Positions 45,198 to 56,870 of a DNA stretch of 64,000 nt are shown piece after piece. The DNA is from Schistocerca nitens (taxonomy: Eukaryota > Arthropoda > Insecta > Orthoptera > Acrididae): assembly GCF_023898315.1 (NCBI RefSeq), contig NC_064616.1:708813389-708877388 (forward strand). The letters are read 5' to 3'. The position numbers and the translations under genes were made by a program. A model generated the notes under the pieces. It saw nothing but the letters and a program-made list of their open reading frames with translations. It was not told the DNA's origin and did no database searches. Within the stretch, counting starts at the first letter, position 1; every line of letters starts with the position of its first letter.

Positions 45198-46369
45198 CAC
45201 TGAGGTGACAAAAGTTATGGGATAGTGATGAGAACATATACAGATGGCAGTAGTATCATATACAAATGGAATAAAAGGACACTGCTTGGCAGAGCTGCCT
45301 TTCACCCTCATGTAATTCATGAGAAAAGGTTTACGACGTGATTGTGACCGCATGATGTGAATTAAAAGACTTTGAATGCAGAATTGTAGTTTGAACTAGA
45401 TGAATAGGGCATTCTATTTTGGAAATTGTTTATGAATACGGTATTTTGAGATCCACAATGTCAAGAGTGTACCGAGAATACCAAATTCCAGGCATTACCT
45501 CTCACTGTGGTCTTCACTTAATGACCAAGAGCAGTGATATTTGTGTAGAGTGGTCAGTGCTAACAGACAAGCAACACTGTATGAAATAACTGTAGAAATC
45601 AATGTCGGACATACGATGAATGTATTCGCTGGACAGTGTTGAAAATTTGGCAGTAATGGGCTATGGCAGCAGATGACCGACACAGGTTTCTTTGCTAACA
45701 ACACGGCATTGCCTGCAGTGCCTGTCATTGGCTCATAATCATATCAGTTGGACCCTAGATGACTGGAAAATCATGGTCTGATCAAGTGAGTCCTGATTTC
45801 AGTTGATAATAACTGCTGGTAGGGTTCAGGTGTAGCACAGACCCTATGAAGCCATGGACCCAAGTTGGCAACAAGGCATTGTGCAAGGTGGTGATGGCTC
45901 CATGATGGAGGGGCCTGTGTTTACATGGAATGGAATGGGTCCTCTGGTCAAACTGATATGACCATTAACTAGAAATGGTTATGTTCAGCTACTTGGAGAT
46001 CATTTGCAGCCATTCATGGACTTCATTTTTATGGATAACAATACACCATGTCAATGGTCCACAATTGTTTGCAATTTGTTTTGAAGAATATTATGGACAA
46101 TTCAAGCAAATGATTTGGCCACCCAGATTGCCCAACATGAATCCCATTGAAAATTTATGGGACATGATCGAGATGTCAGTTGAGGCACAAAATCCTGCAC
46201 CAGCAACATTTTCATGAGTATGAACAGCTATAGAGGCAGCATGGCACAGTAATTCTGCAGAGGACTTCCAACAGCTTGTTGAGTCCATGTCGCATTGAGT
46301 TTCTGCACTACACTGGGCAAAAGGTCTGACACAATATTAGGAGGTACCATATGACTTGTCACCTCAGTG
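45198..46369 (+). mobile_element. Tc1-like DNA transposon, old and degenerate
   Basis: The ends are inverted: CACTGAGGTGACAAAAGT at the left and, on the opposite strand, CACTGAGGTGACAAGTCA at the right. TA follows the right end (46370-46371); the left TA has changed. The coding strand keeps FMDNNTPC (second Asp block, like DNARPH) near 46028 and LPNMNPIENLWDMIE (Glu block) near 46128-46170, the end of a Tc1-type DDE domain. They are in different frames, and no long frame remains in the N-terminal half. Confidence 0.85.
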
Positions 46370-46371
46370 TA

Positions 46372-47299
46372 TAATAATTTGATGGCATTTTCACCACTGG
46401 CCACGCCATGGTATGAAGTCAGGCAAGGAGAAATGCAGGTAGATACTTTGACCAGCTCTTGGTATGCACCATAACCAATGGATAATCTTTTTCAACAACA
46501 AAAGTGCTTTTCTTTGGAAATATTGAGGATATGTTTAGCCAAGTTGCTGCAATTGCTATTGATCAAAACTTTGAATGATAACCAATCACAGATATTTCAG
46601 GCCTTTGAAAAACTTGGGGATATACCAGGAACAGTCTCTCCTCATAACAAACTCGAGAGGATTCAAGGCTTCATCTTCCCTCGGTACCTAATGCTGCAAA
46701 CAGATGAAAAATTGCATGCTAATTAGAGTGGTGTGGAGCCCATTTTGTTTGTTGCATTCAGAGAAGACCTAAGGATAATATGGTGGTCACTGGAGTTTTT
46801 ATCGTAGCATTTGATAGAAGAATTTCACCTCAGAAAGTTAAGGTCAGGTTTATAGGCGTGGTGTTAAACCCTACTTTCCTCCACCTACAAGATGCTTAAG
46901 GGGCCCGAGGTTTGGACACAGGTCCTCCATTTACTTATGAGGCTACTTGTGAGACAACTAGAAGGATAATGTATGAGGGTGGCCCTTGAAAACAACCCCT
47001 AAATGTATAAACTCCCTAGAACACCACCTATTTGTTCACTGACATGTTCAGTTTTCAAGGGAGAGAAGAAAATCAAGGAATATGAAATGCTTGACCACCT
47101 GTCAGATCAGAATGCGTAGAAAAAGTTTGAATTTTTCCACCCAGTTTACATGATGACGTCAAACTTTGCAGACACTGTGATGAAACCTATAACTAGCACA
47201 ATGACAACAAGGTATCAAAAGCATAATTTTCTGTCGAGGGAGAGGACATTAGCTTCCTCTGCTCCCAAACCAACAGCACCAGTGGTAACCAACCCCCCA
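46372..47299. other. unassigned, possibly LINE ORF1-like; includes one copy of a local duplication
   Basis: The open frame 46478-46726 (82 codons) has no recognised motif. 46910-47100 is a diverged copy of 47375-47575, sharing GAGGTTTGGA, CATTTACT, GAAGGA and CAGTTTTCAAG in order. It may be the 5' side of the jockey-like remnant at 47300-47900. Confidence 0.35.
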
Positions 47300-47900
47300 G
47301 CACAGTAATTTGTACATCTGTTGAGGTGTCCCCATCCCAGGAGGAAACAGACCAGCAGTCTGTCACAAATCCTTGCACAAACACTTAAAGAACTTGAGGT
47401 TTGGAGAAATTTTTCCTCCCATTTACTAATGAAGCTACTTGTGGAGCAGGCAGAAGGACAACACATGAGGTTGGACCTTGTAGACAATTTCTGCATGCGT
47501 AAACTGCTCAGAACACCATCCCTTTTCTCACTGACATTTTCAGTTTTCAAGAGGGAGAATAAAATTGAGTAATTGTTGAGAGAGCAACAGAAGGATGATG
47601 CTTAAGAAAGGTCTTCTTCTGTCCCAGAAATCAAGACAGGGAAATCCTCAAAGAAATCAATACCCCACAGCAACAAGAAGGAAAAATTGAAAGTGGAATC
47701 AAATTCTGCTGGTTTTGGTCGATCCAGTGCCCACCCTCCCTGGGGTCGAATCTATGAATACTGATGTAGAACCACACATTCAGATGGATCATGACTTTAC
47801 TGTAAAGTAATTTGTACTCCTGTTTCCCCTTTGCTGCTTTGCCAAATCCCAGTCTCATGTTCTTTCAGTGGACTTGTAATGGCTACCATCACCACCTAGC
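47300..47900 (+). mobile_element. jockey-like LINE remnant (ORF1 end and ORF2 start)
   Basis: Near 47560-47720 a frame reads SVPEIKTGKSSKKS and then a KKEKLKVESNSAGFGRS segment, resembling the basic end of a jockey-type ORF1. Near 47850-47900, NPSLMFFQWTCNGYHHHLADL resembles the conserved start of the jockey-type ORF2 endonuclease (ILQWNCNG...LADL). It is cut off at about 47902 where a CR1-like LINE tail begins. Confidence is limited by the short match. Confidence 0.5.
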
Positions 47901-47902
47901 TG

Positions 47903-48119
47903 ATCTTCATCTACATCTACATATATGTGGTTACTCTGCTATTCACAATAAAGTGCTTGGCAGAGGGTTCAGTAAACCACCTTCAAGCTTTTCTCTCTAC
48001 TGTTCCAATCTTGAACGGCATGGGAAAAACGAGCACTTAAATTTTTCTGTGTGAGCCCTGATTTCTCTTATTTTATTGTGATGATCATTTGTCCCTATGT
48101 AGGTGGGTGCCAACAGAAT
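47903..48119 (-). mobile_element. CR1-like LINE, short 3' fragment
   Basis: Minus strand: the 3' tail CATCTACATCTACATAT (plus-strand view) is followed by AAGTGCTTGGCAGAGGGTTC, which matches the 3' end near 58130-58160 of the LINE at 55495-58205. The short C-terminal coding part covers the same residues as the segment near 20222-20330. The fragment ends where the giant palindrome begins. Confidence 0.85.
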
Positions 48120-49253
48120 GCCATAGTTCACAAATAATGCATTTTGCCACTGTTGCAGTGTCTGAAGGCTTCAGTCCACTTCTTTATCAGACATCACAAA
48201 TGCCTGACAACATACAAATAAATTCCATTTACTAATCAACCTGATTCTACCCACAATACTGTTTTCACTTCAAGCTGCAGCCATATTGTAGTCCATTTCA
48301 TTGTAAAATATTAAATACAGTACCAGTATGTATAAAAATCCACTTTATAAATATAATAGAGGGCCATCTAATTTAGTGCGCTCGTGTCATACAATTCAGA
48401 CTGCTGCCTCACTGCTTCCAGTAATCTTCCATTATTTATTATAAACTTTAACAAAAGAAATAATGAAATCAAGCAATTTATAAGAAATAACAAACAACTG
48501 ATATCAATGACAACAAAACCAAAAACCAGACATCTGCGTGTGGCCATGTATAAGGAGGAAATGAGATTGGGGGTCATGTGATAAACAACAGACGGATGAC
48601 ATCAATAGTCAGATCTTATCTTCCAGAGAAACCTTGACAGTGCCGTGATGTGACAGGATGGCTAGTTTGATGCCACCGTTTGAAATGCATTGCAGAATGT
48701 TTTGACAGGACATGACATGACGTGATATGACGGCCAGTGTGAAGGCGAGTTCTCGCTGGCTCTCACATCGTGTCATGTCCTGTCCTATCAAAACATTCTG
48801 AAATGCATTTCAAGTGGCGGCATCCACACAGCCATCATTTCCCGTTACATCTTGGCACCATCAAGGTTTCTCAGCAAGAAAGTTTTGATGGCTGATGTAA
48901 TCCATCCAGTGGTGATTGTATGAACTCAAAGTTCATTTCCTCCGAATACACAACCAAGTGCAGATCTCCATATTTCATTTTGTTCTGGTTTTAGTGGTTA
49001 ATACCAGTTGTGTTTTTTTATTTGTTATTTGTTATAAAATTGTTTCGTTCCATTATTTCTTTTGTTAAAATTTATAATAAATGACGAAAGATTAATGGAA
49101 GTAGTGAGGCAGCAGTCTATTATACATGTAAAGTAGATTTTTATACATATCGATACTGTATTTAATATTTTACAATGAAATTGACTTCAACTTGAATTGA
49201 AAACAGTACTATGGATAGAATCCGGTTGATTAGTGAGTGGAATTTGTTTGTAC

Positions 49254-50660
49254 ACTACTGGCCATTAAAATTGTTACACCAAGAAGAAATGCAGATGATA
49301 AACAGGTATTCACTGGACAAATATATTATACTATAACTGACATGTGATTACATTTTCACACAATTTGGGTGCATAGATCGTGAGAAATCTGTACCCAGAA
49401 CAACCACGTCTGGCCGTAATAACGGGCTTGATACGCCTGGGCATTGAGTCAAACAGAGCTTGGATGGTGTGTACAGGTACAGCTGCCCATGCAGCTTCAA
49501 CACGATACTACAGTTCATCAAGAGTACTGACTGGTGTATTGTGATGACTCAGTTGCTCGGCCACCATTGACCAGACGTTTTCAATTGGTGAGAGATCTGG
49601 AGAATGTGCTGGCCAGGGAAGCAGTCGAACATTTTCTGTATCCAGAAAGGCCCGTACAGGACCTGCAACATGCGGTCGTCCATTATCCTGCTGAAACGTA
49701 GGGTTTCGCAGGGACCGAATGAAGGGTAGAGCCACGGGTCATAACACATCTGAAATGTAACGTCCACTGTTCAAAGTGCCATCAATGTGAACAAGAGGTG
49801 ACCGAGACGTGTAACCAATGACACCCCATATCATTACGCCGGGTGATACGCCAGTATGGCGATGCCGAATACATGCTTCCAATGGGCGTTCACCACGATG
49901 ACGCCAAACTTGGATGTGACCATCATGATGCTGTAAACAGAACCTGGATTCATCTGAAAAAAATAATGTTTTGCCATTCGTGCACCCAGGTTCGTCATTG
50001 AGTACACCATCACAGGCACTCCTGTCTGTGTTGCAGCGTCAAGGGTAACCACAGCCATGGTCTCCGAGCTGATAGTCCATGCTGCTGCAAATGTCGTCGA
50101 ACTGTTCGTGCTGGTGGTTGTTGTCCTGCAAACATCCCCATCCGTTGACTCAGGGATCGAGACGTGGCTGCACAATCCATTACAGCCATGTGGATAAGAT
50201 GCCTGTCATCTTGACTGCTAGTGATACGAGGCCATTGGGATCCAGCACGGCGTTCCGTATTACCCTCCTGAACCCACCGATTCCATATTCTGCTAACAGT
50301 CATTGGATCTCGACCAACGTGAGCAGCAATGTTGCGATACGATAAACCGCAATTGCAAGAGGCTACAATCTGACCTTTATCAAAGTTGGAAACATGACGG
50401 TACGCATTTCTCCTCCTTACATGAGGCATCACAACAACGTTTCACCAGGTAATGCTGGTCAACTGCTGTTTGTGTATGAGAAATCAGTTGGTAACTTTCC
50501 TCATGTCAGCACGTTGTAGGTGTCGCCACTGGCGCCAACCTTGTGTGAATGCTCTGAAAAGCTAATCATTTGCATATCACAGCATCTTCTTTCTGTCGGT
50601 TAAATTTTGCACTTGTAGCATGTCATCTTCGTGGTGTAGCAATTTTAATGGCCAGTAGTG
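49254..50660 (-). mobile_element. Tc1-like (DD34E) DNA transposon
   Basis: Inverted terminal repeats begin CACTACTGGCCATTAAAATT on both sides, with TA at 49252-49253 and 50661-50662. The 1407-bp element has a transposase on the minus strand (50432 to about 49370). The ends differ by few bases, so it is younger than the palindrome in which it lies. Confidence 0.95.
49370..50432 (-). pseudogene. Tc1-like transposase, DD34E
   Basis: The start MMPHVRRRNAYRHVSNFDKG opens a 140-codon frame with paired helix-turn-helix sequence (IVASCNCGLSYRNIAAHVGR, then TVSRIWNRW). In other frames follow SDESRF near 49950 (first Asp), FQQDNGRPH near 49680 (second Asp) and SPDLSPIENVW near 49570; 34 residues separate the second Asp and the Glu, the classic Tc1 DD34E spacing. 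There is a frame change near 50010-50030, a TGA in DVL-TGA-PVA near 49740 and a TAG after LDEL near 49510. The two stops are consistent with C-to-T changes. It would cut and paste DNA at TA sites; this copy is inactive. Confidence 0.9.
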
Positions 50661-50882
50661 TATGTTGTCAGGCATTTGATACGTCTGATAAAGAAATAGA
50701 CTGAAACCTTCAGACACTGCAAAAGTGGTAAAATGCATTATTTGTGAACTATAAATAAAGTAATGTATCAGAGTTGTTTGTTTAAATATGCATTTATGCT
50801 AGGCTTATTTAATGTTAAATATCTCTATGGATTGTGTGTGAAACAGTTTTGCGGGCATCAGTGGTCAATATTTATGTGATTT

Positions 50883-50895
50883 CACTAGCTAACCC
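50883..50895. repeat. SINE target-site duplication, left copy (CACTAGCTAACCC)
   Basis: Matches CACTAGCCAACCC at 51127-51139 with one difference. Confidence 0.75.
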
Positions 50896-51126
50896 CACCA
50901 AGAGAGATGGCGCAGTGGTTAGAACACTAGACTCGCATTCAGGAGGACGACAGTTCAAACCTGCATTTGGTCATCCTGATTTAGGCTTCCTGTGATTTAC
51001 CTAAATCGCTTCAGGCAAATGGTGGTATGGTTCCTTTGAAAGGGCACAGCCGATTTCCTTCCCCATCCTTCCCTAGTCCAAGCTCATGCTCTGTCTCTAA
51101 TGACCTCATCCGTGACAGGACGTGTC
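50896..51126 (+). mobile_element. tRNA-derived SINE, family C, uninterrupted copy
   Basis: A box in GATGGCGCAGTGGTTAG, B box CAGTTCAAACC, then CATCCTGATTTAGGCTTCC, a CAGGCAAATGG block and CTCTGTCTCTAATGACCTC. It shows what the SINE split at 25052-29056 looked like. A minus-strand fragment of the family lies at 61918-61992. Confidence 0.9.
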
Positions 51127-51282
51127 CACTAGCCAACCCGAGTACAAATAAGGCACTCGAACTATTAAAAGCCAAATACGAGAAGAAAAGAAAAACTGGA
51201 AATCTTGAAGGAAAATGTACTGAAGGAGGAATGACTATTCCATAAAAATTTGCTCTGGACTAGCAACGAAACTTACTCTTGT

Positions 51283-54200
51283 TGTTGTTGTGGTCTTTTG
51301 TCCGAAGACTGGTTTGGTGCAGCTTTACATGCTACTCTATCCTCTGCAAGCCTCTTCATCTCTGAGTAACTACTGCTACTTACATCCTTCTGAATTTCCT
51401 TGCTGTATGCACCTCTTGGCCTCTCTTTACAGTTTTTCCCCCATGCTTCCCACCAGTACTAAATTGGCGATCCCTTGATGCCTCAGAATGTGTTCTACCA
51501 AATGATCCCTTCTTCTAGTTAGGTTGTGCCACAGATTTCTCTTCTCCCCAATTCTATTTGGTACCTCCTCATTAGTTACATGATCTACCCATCTAATCTT
51601 GAACATTCTTCTGTAGCACTACATTTCAAAAGCATCTATTATCTTCTTGTCTAAACTGTTTATTGTTCATGTTTCACTTCCATTCGTGGCTACACTCTAT
51701 ATAAACTCTTTCAGAATGAACTTCCTGACTCTGAAATCTACCCGATGTTAACAAATTTCTCTTCTTCAGAAACGCTTTTCTTACTATTGCTAGTCTACAT
51801 TTTATATCCTCCCTTCTCCAACAATCAGTAGTTATTTTGCTTCCCAAATAGCAAAACTCATCTACTACCTTAAGTGTCTCTTTTCCTAATCTAATTCCCT
51901 CAGCATCACCTGATTTAATTCGACTACATTCCATTATCCTTGTTTTGCTTTTGTTGATATTCATCTTATATCTTATTTTCAAGACACTGTCCATTCAGTT
52001 CAACTGCTCTTCCAAGTCCTTTGCTGTCTCTGACAGAATTACAATGTAATCAGCAAAACCTCAAAATTTTTATTTCTTCTCCCTGGACTGTAATTCCTAC
52101 TCTAAATTTTTCATTTGTTTCCTTTACTCCTTGCTCAATATACAGATTGAATAACATCATGGATAGGCTACAACCCTGTTTCACTCCCTTCTCAACCACT
52201 GCTTCCTTTTCATGCCCCTCGACTTGTATACTTTCTGTACAAATCGTATTTTACCCCTACCACCATTAAAATTTGAAAGAGAGCATTCCAGTCAACATTG
52301 TTAACAGCTTTCTCTATGTCTACAGATACTATGAACGTAGGTTTGCTTTTGCTTAACCTATCTTCTAAGATAAGTTGTAGGGTGAGTATTGCCTTGTGTG
52401 TTCCTACTTTTCTCCTGAATTCGAACAGATCTTCCCTGAGGTTGGCTTCTGTGTTAGTATTTTGCAATTGTGAATTATTAAACTGATAGTTCGGTAATTT
52501 TCACATCTGTCAGCACCTGCTTTCTTTGGAATTGGAATTATTATAATCTTCTTGAAGTCTGAGGCTATTTCACCTTCCTCATACATCTTGCTCAGCAGAC
52601 GGTAGAGTTTTGTCATGGCTGGGTCTCCCAAGGCTATCAGTAGTTCTAATGGAATATTGTCTACTCCCAGGGTCTTGTTTCGGCTTAAGTCTTCCAGTTC
52701 TTTCTCATATTCTTCAGTCAGTATCATATCACCTTCTAATCTTCATCTATGTTCTTTTCCATTTTCATAATACTGCCCTCAAGTACCTCTCCCTTCTATA
52801 GACCCTCTATATACTCCTTCCACATTTCTCCTTTGGACTGGTTTTTCCATCTGAGCTCTTGATATTCACACAGGTGGTTCTCTTTTCTCCAGAGGTCTCT
52901 TTAATTTTGGTATAGGCGGCATCATCTATCTTACCCTTAATGATATATGCTTCTACATCCTTACATATGTCCTCTAGTCATTCCTGCTCAGCCGTTTTGC
53001 ACTTTCTGTCGATCTAATTTTTTAGACATTTGTATTCCCTATCGCCAGCTTCATTTATTGCATTTTTATATTTTCTCCTTTCATCGATTAAATTCAAATG
53101 TCTCTTCTGTTACCAAAGGATTTCTACTATCCCTCGTATTTTTATCAACTTGATCCTATGGTGCCTTCACTGTTTCATCTCTCAAAGCTACCCATTCTTC
53201 TTTTACTGTATTCCTTTCATTACTTCTTGTCAGTTGTTCCCTAATGCACCCTCTGAAACTCACTACAACTTCTGGCTCTTTCAGTTTATCCAGGTTCCAT
53301 ATCCTTAAAATCCTACCTCTTTGCAATTTTTTCAGTTTTAATCTGCAGGTCATAGCCAGTAAATTGTGGTCAGAGTCCTAATCTGCCAATGGAAATGTCT
53401 TTCATTCTAAAACCTGGCTCCGAAATCTCTGTCTTACCATTATATAATCAATCTGAAACCTTCCGGTGTCTCCAGGTCTCTTCCATGTATGCAACCCTCT
53501 TTCATGATTCTTAAGCCAAGTGTTAACTATGATTAAATTGTGCTCTCTGCAAAATTCTACCAATTGGCTCCCTCTTTCATTCATTTCCCCCAGTCCATAT
53601 TCACCTACTACTTTTTCTTCTCTTCCTACTATCGAATCCCAGTCCCTCATGACTATTAAATTTCACCTCTACTACTGTGATGGGTGTGGACTTTGTGTCT
53701 GTCTTTGCTACAATAATGTGTTCACTATGCCGTTCATAGTAGCTTATCTGTGTTCCTATTTTTTTCACTCATTATTAAACCTACTCATGCATTACCATTA
53801 TTTGATTTTGTATTTATAACCCTGTATTCACCTGACCAGAAGTCTTGTTCCTCCTGCCACCGAACTTCACTAATCCCCGCTGTATCTAACTTTAACCTAT
53901 CAATTTCCCTTTTAAATTTTCTCACCTTCCTGCCCGATTAAGAGATTTGACATTCCACGTTCCGATCTGTAGAATGTCAGTTTTCTAACTCCTGATAACA
54001 GCATCCTCCTGAGTAGTCCCCACCCGGAGACCCGAATGGGGGACTATTTTCCCTCTGGAATATTTTACCCAGGAGGATGCCATCATTATTTAACCATACA
54101 GTAGAACTCCATGCCCTTGGGAAAAATTACGGCTGTAGTTTCCCCTTGCTCTCAGCCGTTCACAGTACCAGCACAGCAAGGTCGTTTTGGTTTGTGTTAC

Positions 54201-54405
54201 AAGGTCAGATCAGTCAATCACCAAGACTGTTGTCCCTGCAGCTACTGAAAAGGCTGATGCACCTTTTCAGAAAGCACATGTTTGTCTGACATCTCAGCAG
54301 ATATCCCTCTGTTGTGGTAGCACCTACGACATGGCTATCTTCTATATCGCTGGGGCACACAAACCTCCCCACCAATGGCAAGGTCCATGGTTCACGGCGC
54401 GGGGT
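51283..54405 (-). mobile_element. RTE-like LINE, nearly full length but degenerate, minus strand
   Basis: The minus-strand 3' end is the CAACAACAACAAG tail near 51283-51297. RT pieces lie at 51994-51674 (NINKSKTRIMECSRIKSG, EFCYLGSKIT), 52467-52210 (SVDIEKAVNNVDWN) and 52727-52404 (NKTLGVDNIPLELLIALG, IPIPKKAG). The linker and endonuclease follow at about 52.8-53.95 kb, including 53650-53402 (MRDWDSIVG, ERGSQLVEFCREHNLI). The 5' untranslated part reaches a poly(G) tract at 54409. It has many stops and shifts. It is the most complete copy of the family here and supplies the 340-bp section missing from the copy at 30557. Confidence 0.9.
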
Positions 54406-54408
54406 GAT

Positions 54409-54425
54409 GGGGGGGGGGGGGGGGG
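54409..54425. repeat. 17-base poly(G) tract
   Basis: Immediately upstream (on the minus strand) of the RTE-like LINE 5' end. Confidence 0.95.
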
Positions 54426-55027
54426 AGGAGGAGGCGAAACTTAACCTTAAGGAACCACCTTAAGAAACCAAATTTTCATGGGATGTGATGGCTGCTCGTA
54501 ACACAATTCTTTTAGTAATTCTGGGTGTAATTTTACATACTAAATGAAAAAACTGATGCTTCTAACTTCCTAAAATTTAAAATGACGATTCCTCTTCCTC
54601 GAGCCCCTTCTACAGTGAGTGAAATTCCCTTTCTCTGCCACGTAATGACATTTTTCTGACCCCACACTCTTTTGTTTTGTCTTCTTTCTCTAACGACCTG
54701 TTTCTGCAAGCTGTAAAGCATTTGACTCCAATAAACGCAGTTTTCGTACAAATATTGACTCAGCATTCACTTATATAAGCTACCACGCTGTGTATGTGTC
54801 CTTTGTGCTTAAAAACAGTTCAAAATCATCTTACAAAGATCGCAACTACCACGAAAAAAAAAAAAGAAAAAAGAAAACAGTAGAAGACAGCCATGCGAGC
54901 TGAGGTCACGTGACTTCAATTGACTTGCTGTGACGTGACCGACAGTGTAAGCAAATGTTGACAAGTGCAAAGCAGTTCTGTTCACACACAGACCGAAACT
55001 ACTGCACAAACATCAGCACACTAGACA
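54426..55027. other. unassigned sequence
   Basis: No supported gene. It has an A-rich tract near 54856-54880 and a GTCACGTGAC palindromic word near 54906. Confidence 0.35.
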
Positions 55028-55495
55028 GATAACACTACATACACGCCCAATACGTTTCAGAGAGAAAGTCAGATACCTTGGTGTCTGGCTGGACCAGAAA
55101 CTGACATGGGGGGACCACATCGAATACATTGCCAACAGAGCGCACGCGAGGCTCAAACAACTCTGCCCAATGCTCAACAGGGAAAGCACACTGAATAGGA
55201 GGGTGTCGATGTCCATATGCATGACACTGATTAGACCTCTGATGATGTACACAGCTCCCATCTGGGGATATGGAACTCCTACACGCCTGCAGATCGTACC
55301 GAACAAAGTGCTATACATCATTAGCAACGCTCCACATTACACACACACCGTGGATCTTCACAATGAATACAGCCTTGAAACCCTCAAGGAAGTATTCAAA
55401 AAACACACCACACGACTATATAGGAACTCGAAGAATCCGTTCATTCTTTCTCTGGAAAACTATGATCACAACCATAGGTGGAAGCATAAGTGGCC
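55028..55495 (+). mobile_element. jockey-like LINE fragment (RT thumb and C-terminus)
   Basis: One open frame reads RPIRFREKVRYLGVWLDQKL, TWGDHIEYIANRAHARLKQL, MTLIRPLMMYTAPIWGYG and FKKHTTRLYRNSKNP. The YLGVWLDxxLTWxxHI motif and the MxTYAxPIW-like motif are typical of the jockey clade. The sequence ends where the CR1-like LINE at 55495 begins; the following jockey sequence may resume at about 58206. Confidence 0.8.
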
Positions 55496-56436
55496 CAGCT
55501 TCAAGCGCTAATAGAAAGCACAGAAGCTGAAATCGTTATAGGTACAGAAAGCTGGCTAAAGCCTGAAATAAGTTCTGCAGAAATTTTTACGAAGTCTCAG
55601 ACGGTGTTCAGGAAAGATAGAGTAGGCAGAATTGGTGGTGGAGTGTTTGTGTCTGTCAGTAGTGGTTTGTCTTGTAGTGAAGTCGAAGTCGATACTCCGT
55701 GCAAATTGGTGTGGGCGGAGGTTATACTAACAGCCGAACTAAGTTAATAATTGGCTCCTTCTACCGACACCCAAACTCCGATGATATAGTTGCGGAACAG
55801 TTCAGAGAAAATTTGAGTCTCGTAACAAATAAATACCCCACTCATACGGTTATAGTTGGTTGGGACTTCAACCTTCCCTCGATATGTTGGCAAAAATACT
55901 TGTTCAAAACCGGTGGTAGGCAGAAAACATCTTCCGAGATTGTCCTAAATGCTTTCTCCGAAAATTATTTCGAGCAGTTAGACCACGAACCCACGCGAAT
56001 TGTAAATGGTTGCGAAAACACACTTGACCTCTTAGCCACAAACAATCCAGAGCTGATAGAGAGCATCATGACTGATACAGGGATTAGTGATCACAAGGTC
56101 GTTGTAGCTAGGCTCAATACCGTTTCTTCCAAATCCACCAGAAACAAACGCAAAATAATTTTATTTAAAAAAGCGGATAAAGTGTCACTATAAGCCTTGC
56201 TAAGAGACAATCTCCATTCCCTCCGAACTGACTATGCAAATGTAGACGAGATGTGGCTCAAATTCAAAGATATAGTAGCAACAGCAATTGAGAGATTCAT
56301 ACCTCAGAAATTGGTAAGAGATGGAACTGATCCCCCGTGGTACACAAAACAGGTCCGAACTCTGTTGCAGAGGCAACGGAAAAAGCATGCGAAGTTCAGA
56401 AGAACGCGAAATCCCGAAGATTGGCTAAAATTTACA

Positions 56437-56637
56437 AAAAAAATGGTTCAAATAGCTCTGAGCACTATGGGACTCAACATCTTAGGTCATAAGTCCCCTA
56501 GAACTTAGAACTACTTAAACCTAACTAACCTAAAGACATCACACACATCCATGCCCGAGGCAGGATTCGAACCTGCGACCGTAGCAGTCCCGCGGTTCCG
56601 GACTGCAGCGCCAGAACCGCTAGACCACCGCGGCCGG
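56437..56637 (-). mobile_element. tRNA-derived SINE, family A, minus strand, with TSD
   Basis: CTAAAATTTACA occurs at 56425-56436 and 56638-56649. On the minus strand the head (right end) starts near GGCCGCGGTGGTC and has the B box GGTTCGAATCC; the left end is the tail with A8 on the plus strand view. It interrupts the linker between the LINE endonuclease and RT. Confidence 0.95.
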
Positions 56638-56870
56638 CTAAAATTTACAGACGCGCGAAATTTGGCACGGACTTCAATGCGAGATGCCTTTAATAGGTTC
56701 CACAACGAAACATTGTCTCGAAATTTGGTAGAAAATCCGAAGAGATTCTGGTCGTATGTAAAGTACACAAGTGGCAAGACGCAGTCAATACCTTCCCTGC
56801 ACTCATATACAACCGCTCGCTCACCGATAGATCTGTACCTACAGATTGGAAAATTGCGTAGGTCGCACCA

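Larger units (their letters stand above)
48121..50757. mobile_element. giant palindromic (foldback) element with a nested Tc1-like element
   Basis: The left arm 48121-48749 and the right arm 48752-50757 (less a 1.4-kb insert) are inverted copies around GGCGAG/TT/CTCGC near 48750. The outer edges are ATAGTTCACAAATAATGCATTTT and its complement near 50735-50757. The arms keep recognisable similarity over about 600 bp, with indels, including one of about 40 bp at 48361-48400. No coding sequence was seen in the palindrome itself. The right arm contains the Tc1-like element 49254-50660. The left arm holds the uninterrupted equivalent site ACAACATACAAA near 48210. Confidence 0.9.

Noticed and set aside
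55490-56193. Host endonuclease/exonuclease/phosphatase gene
   Set aside because: The GTESWLKP, DFN and SDH blocks belong to the LINE endonuclease and continue collinearly into its reverse transcriptase.
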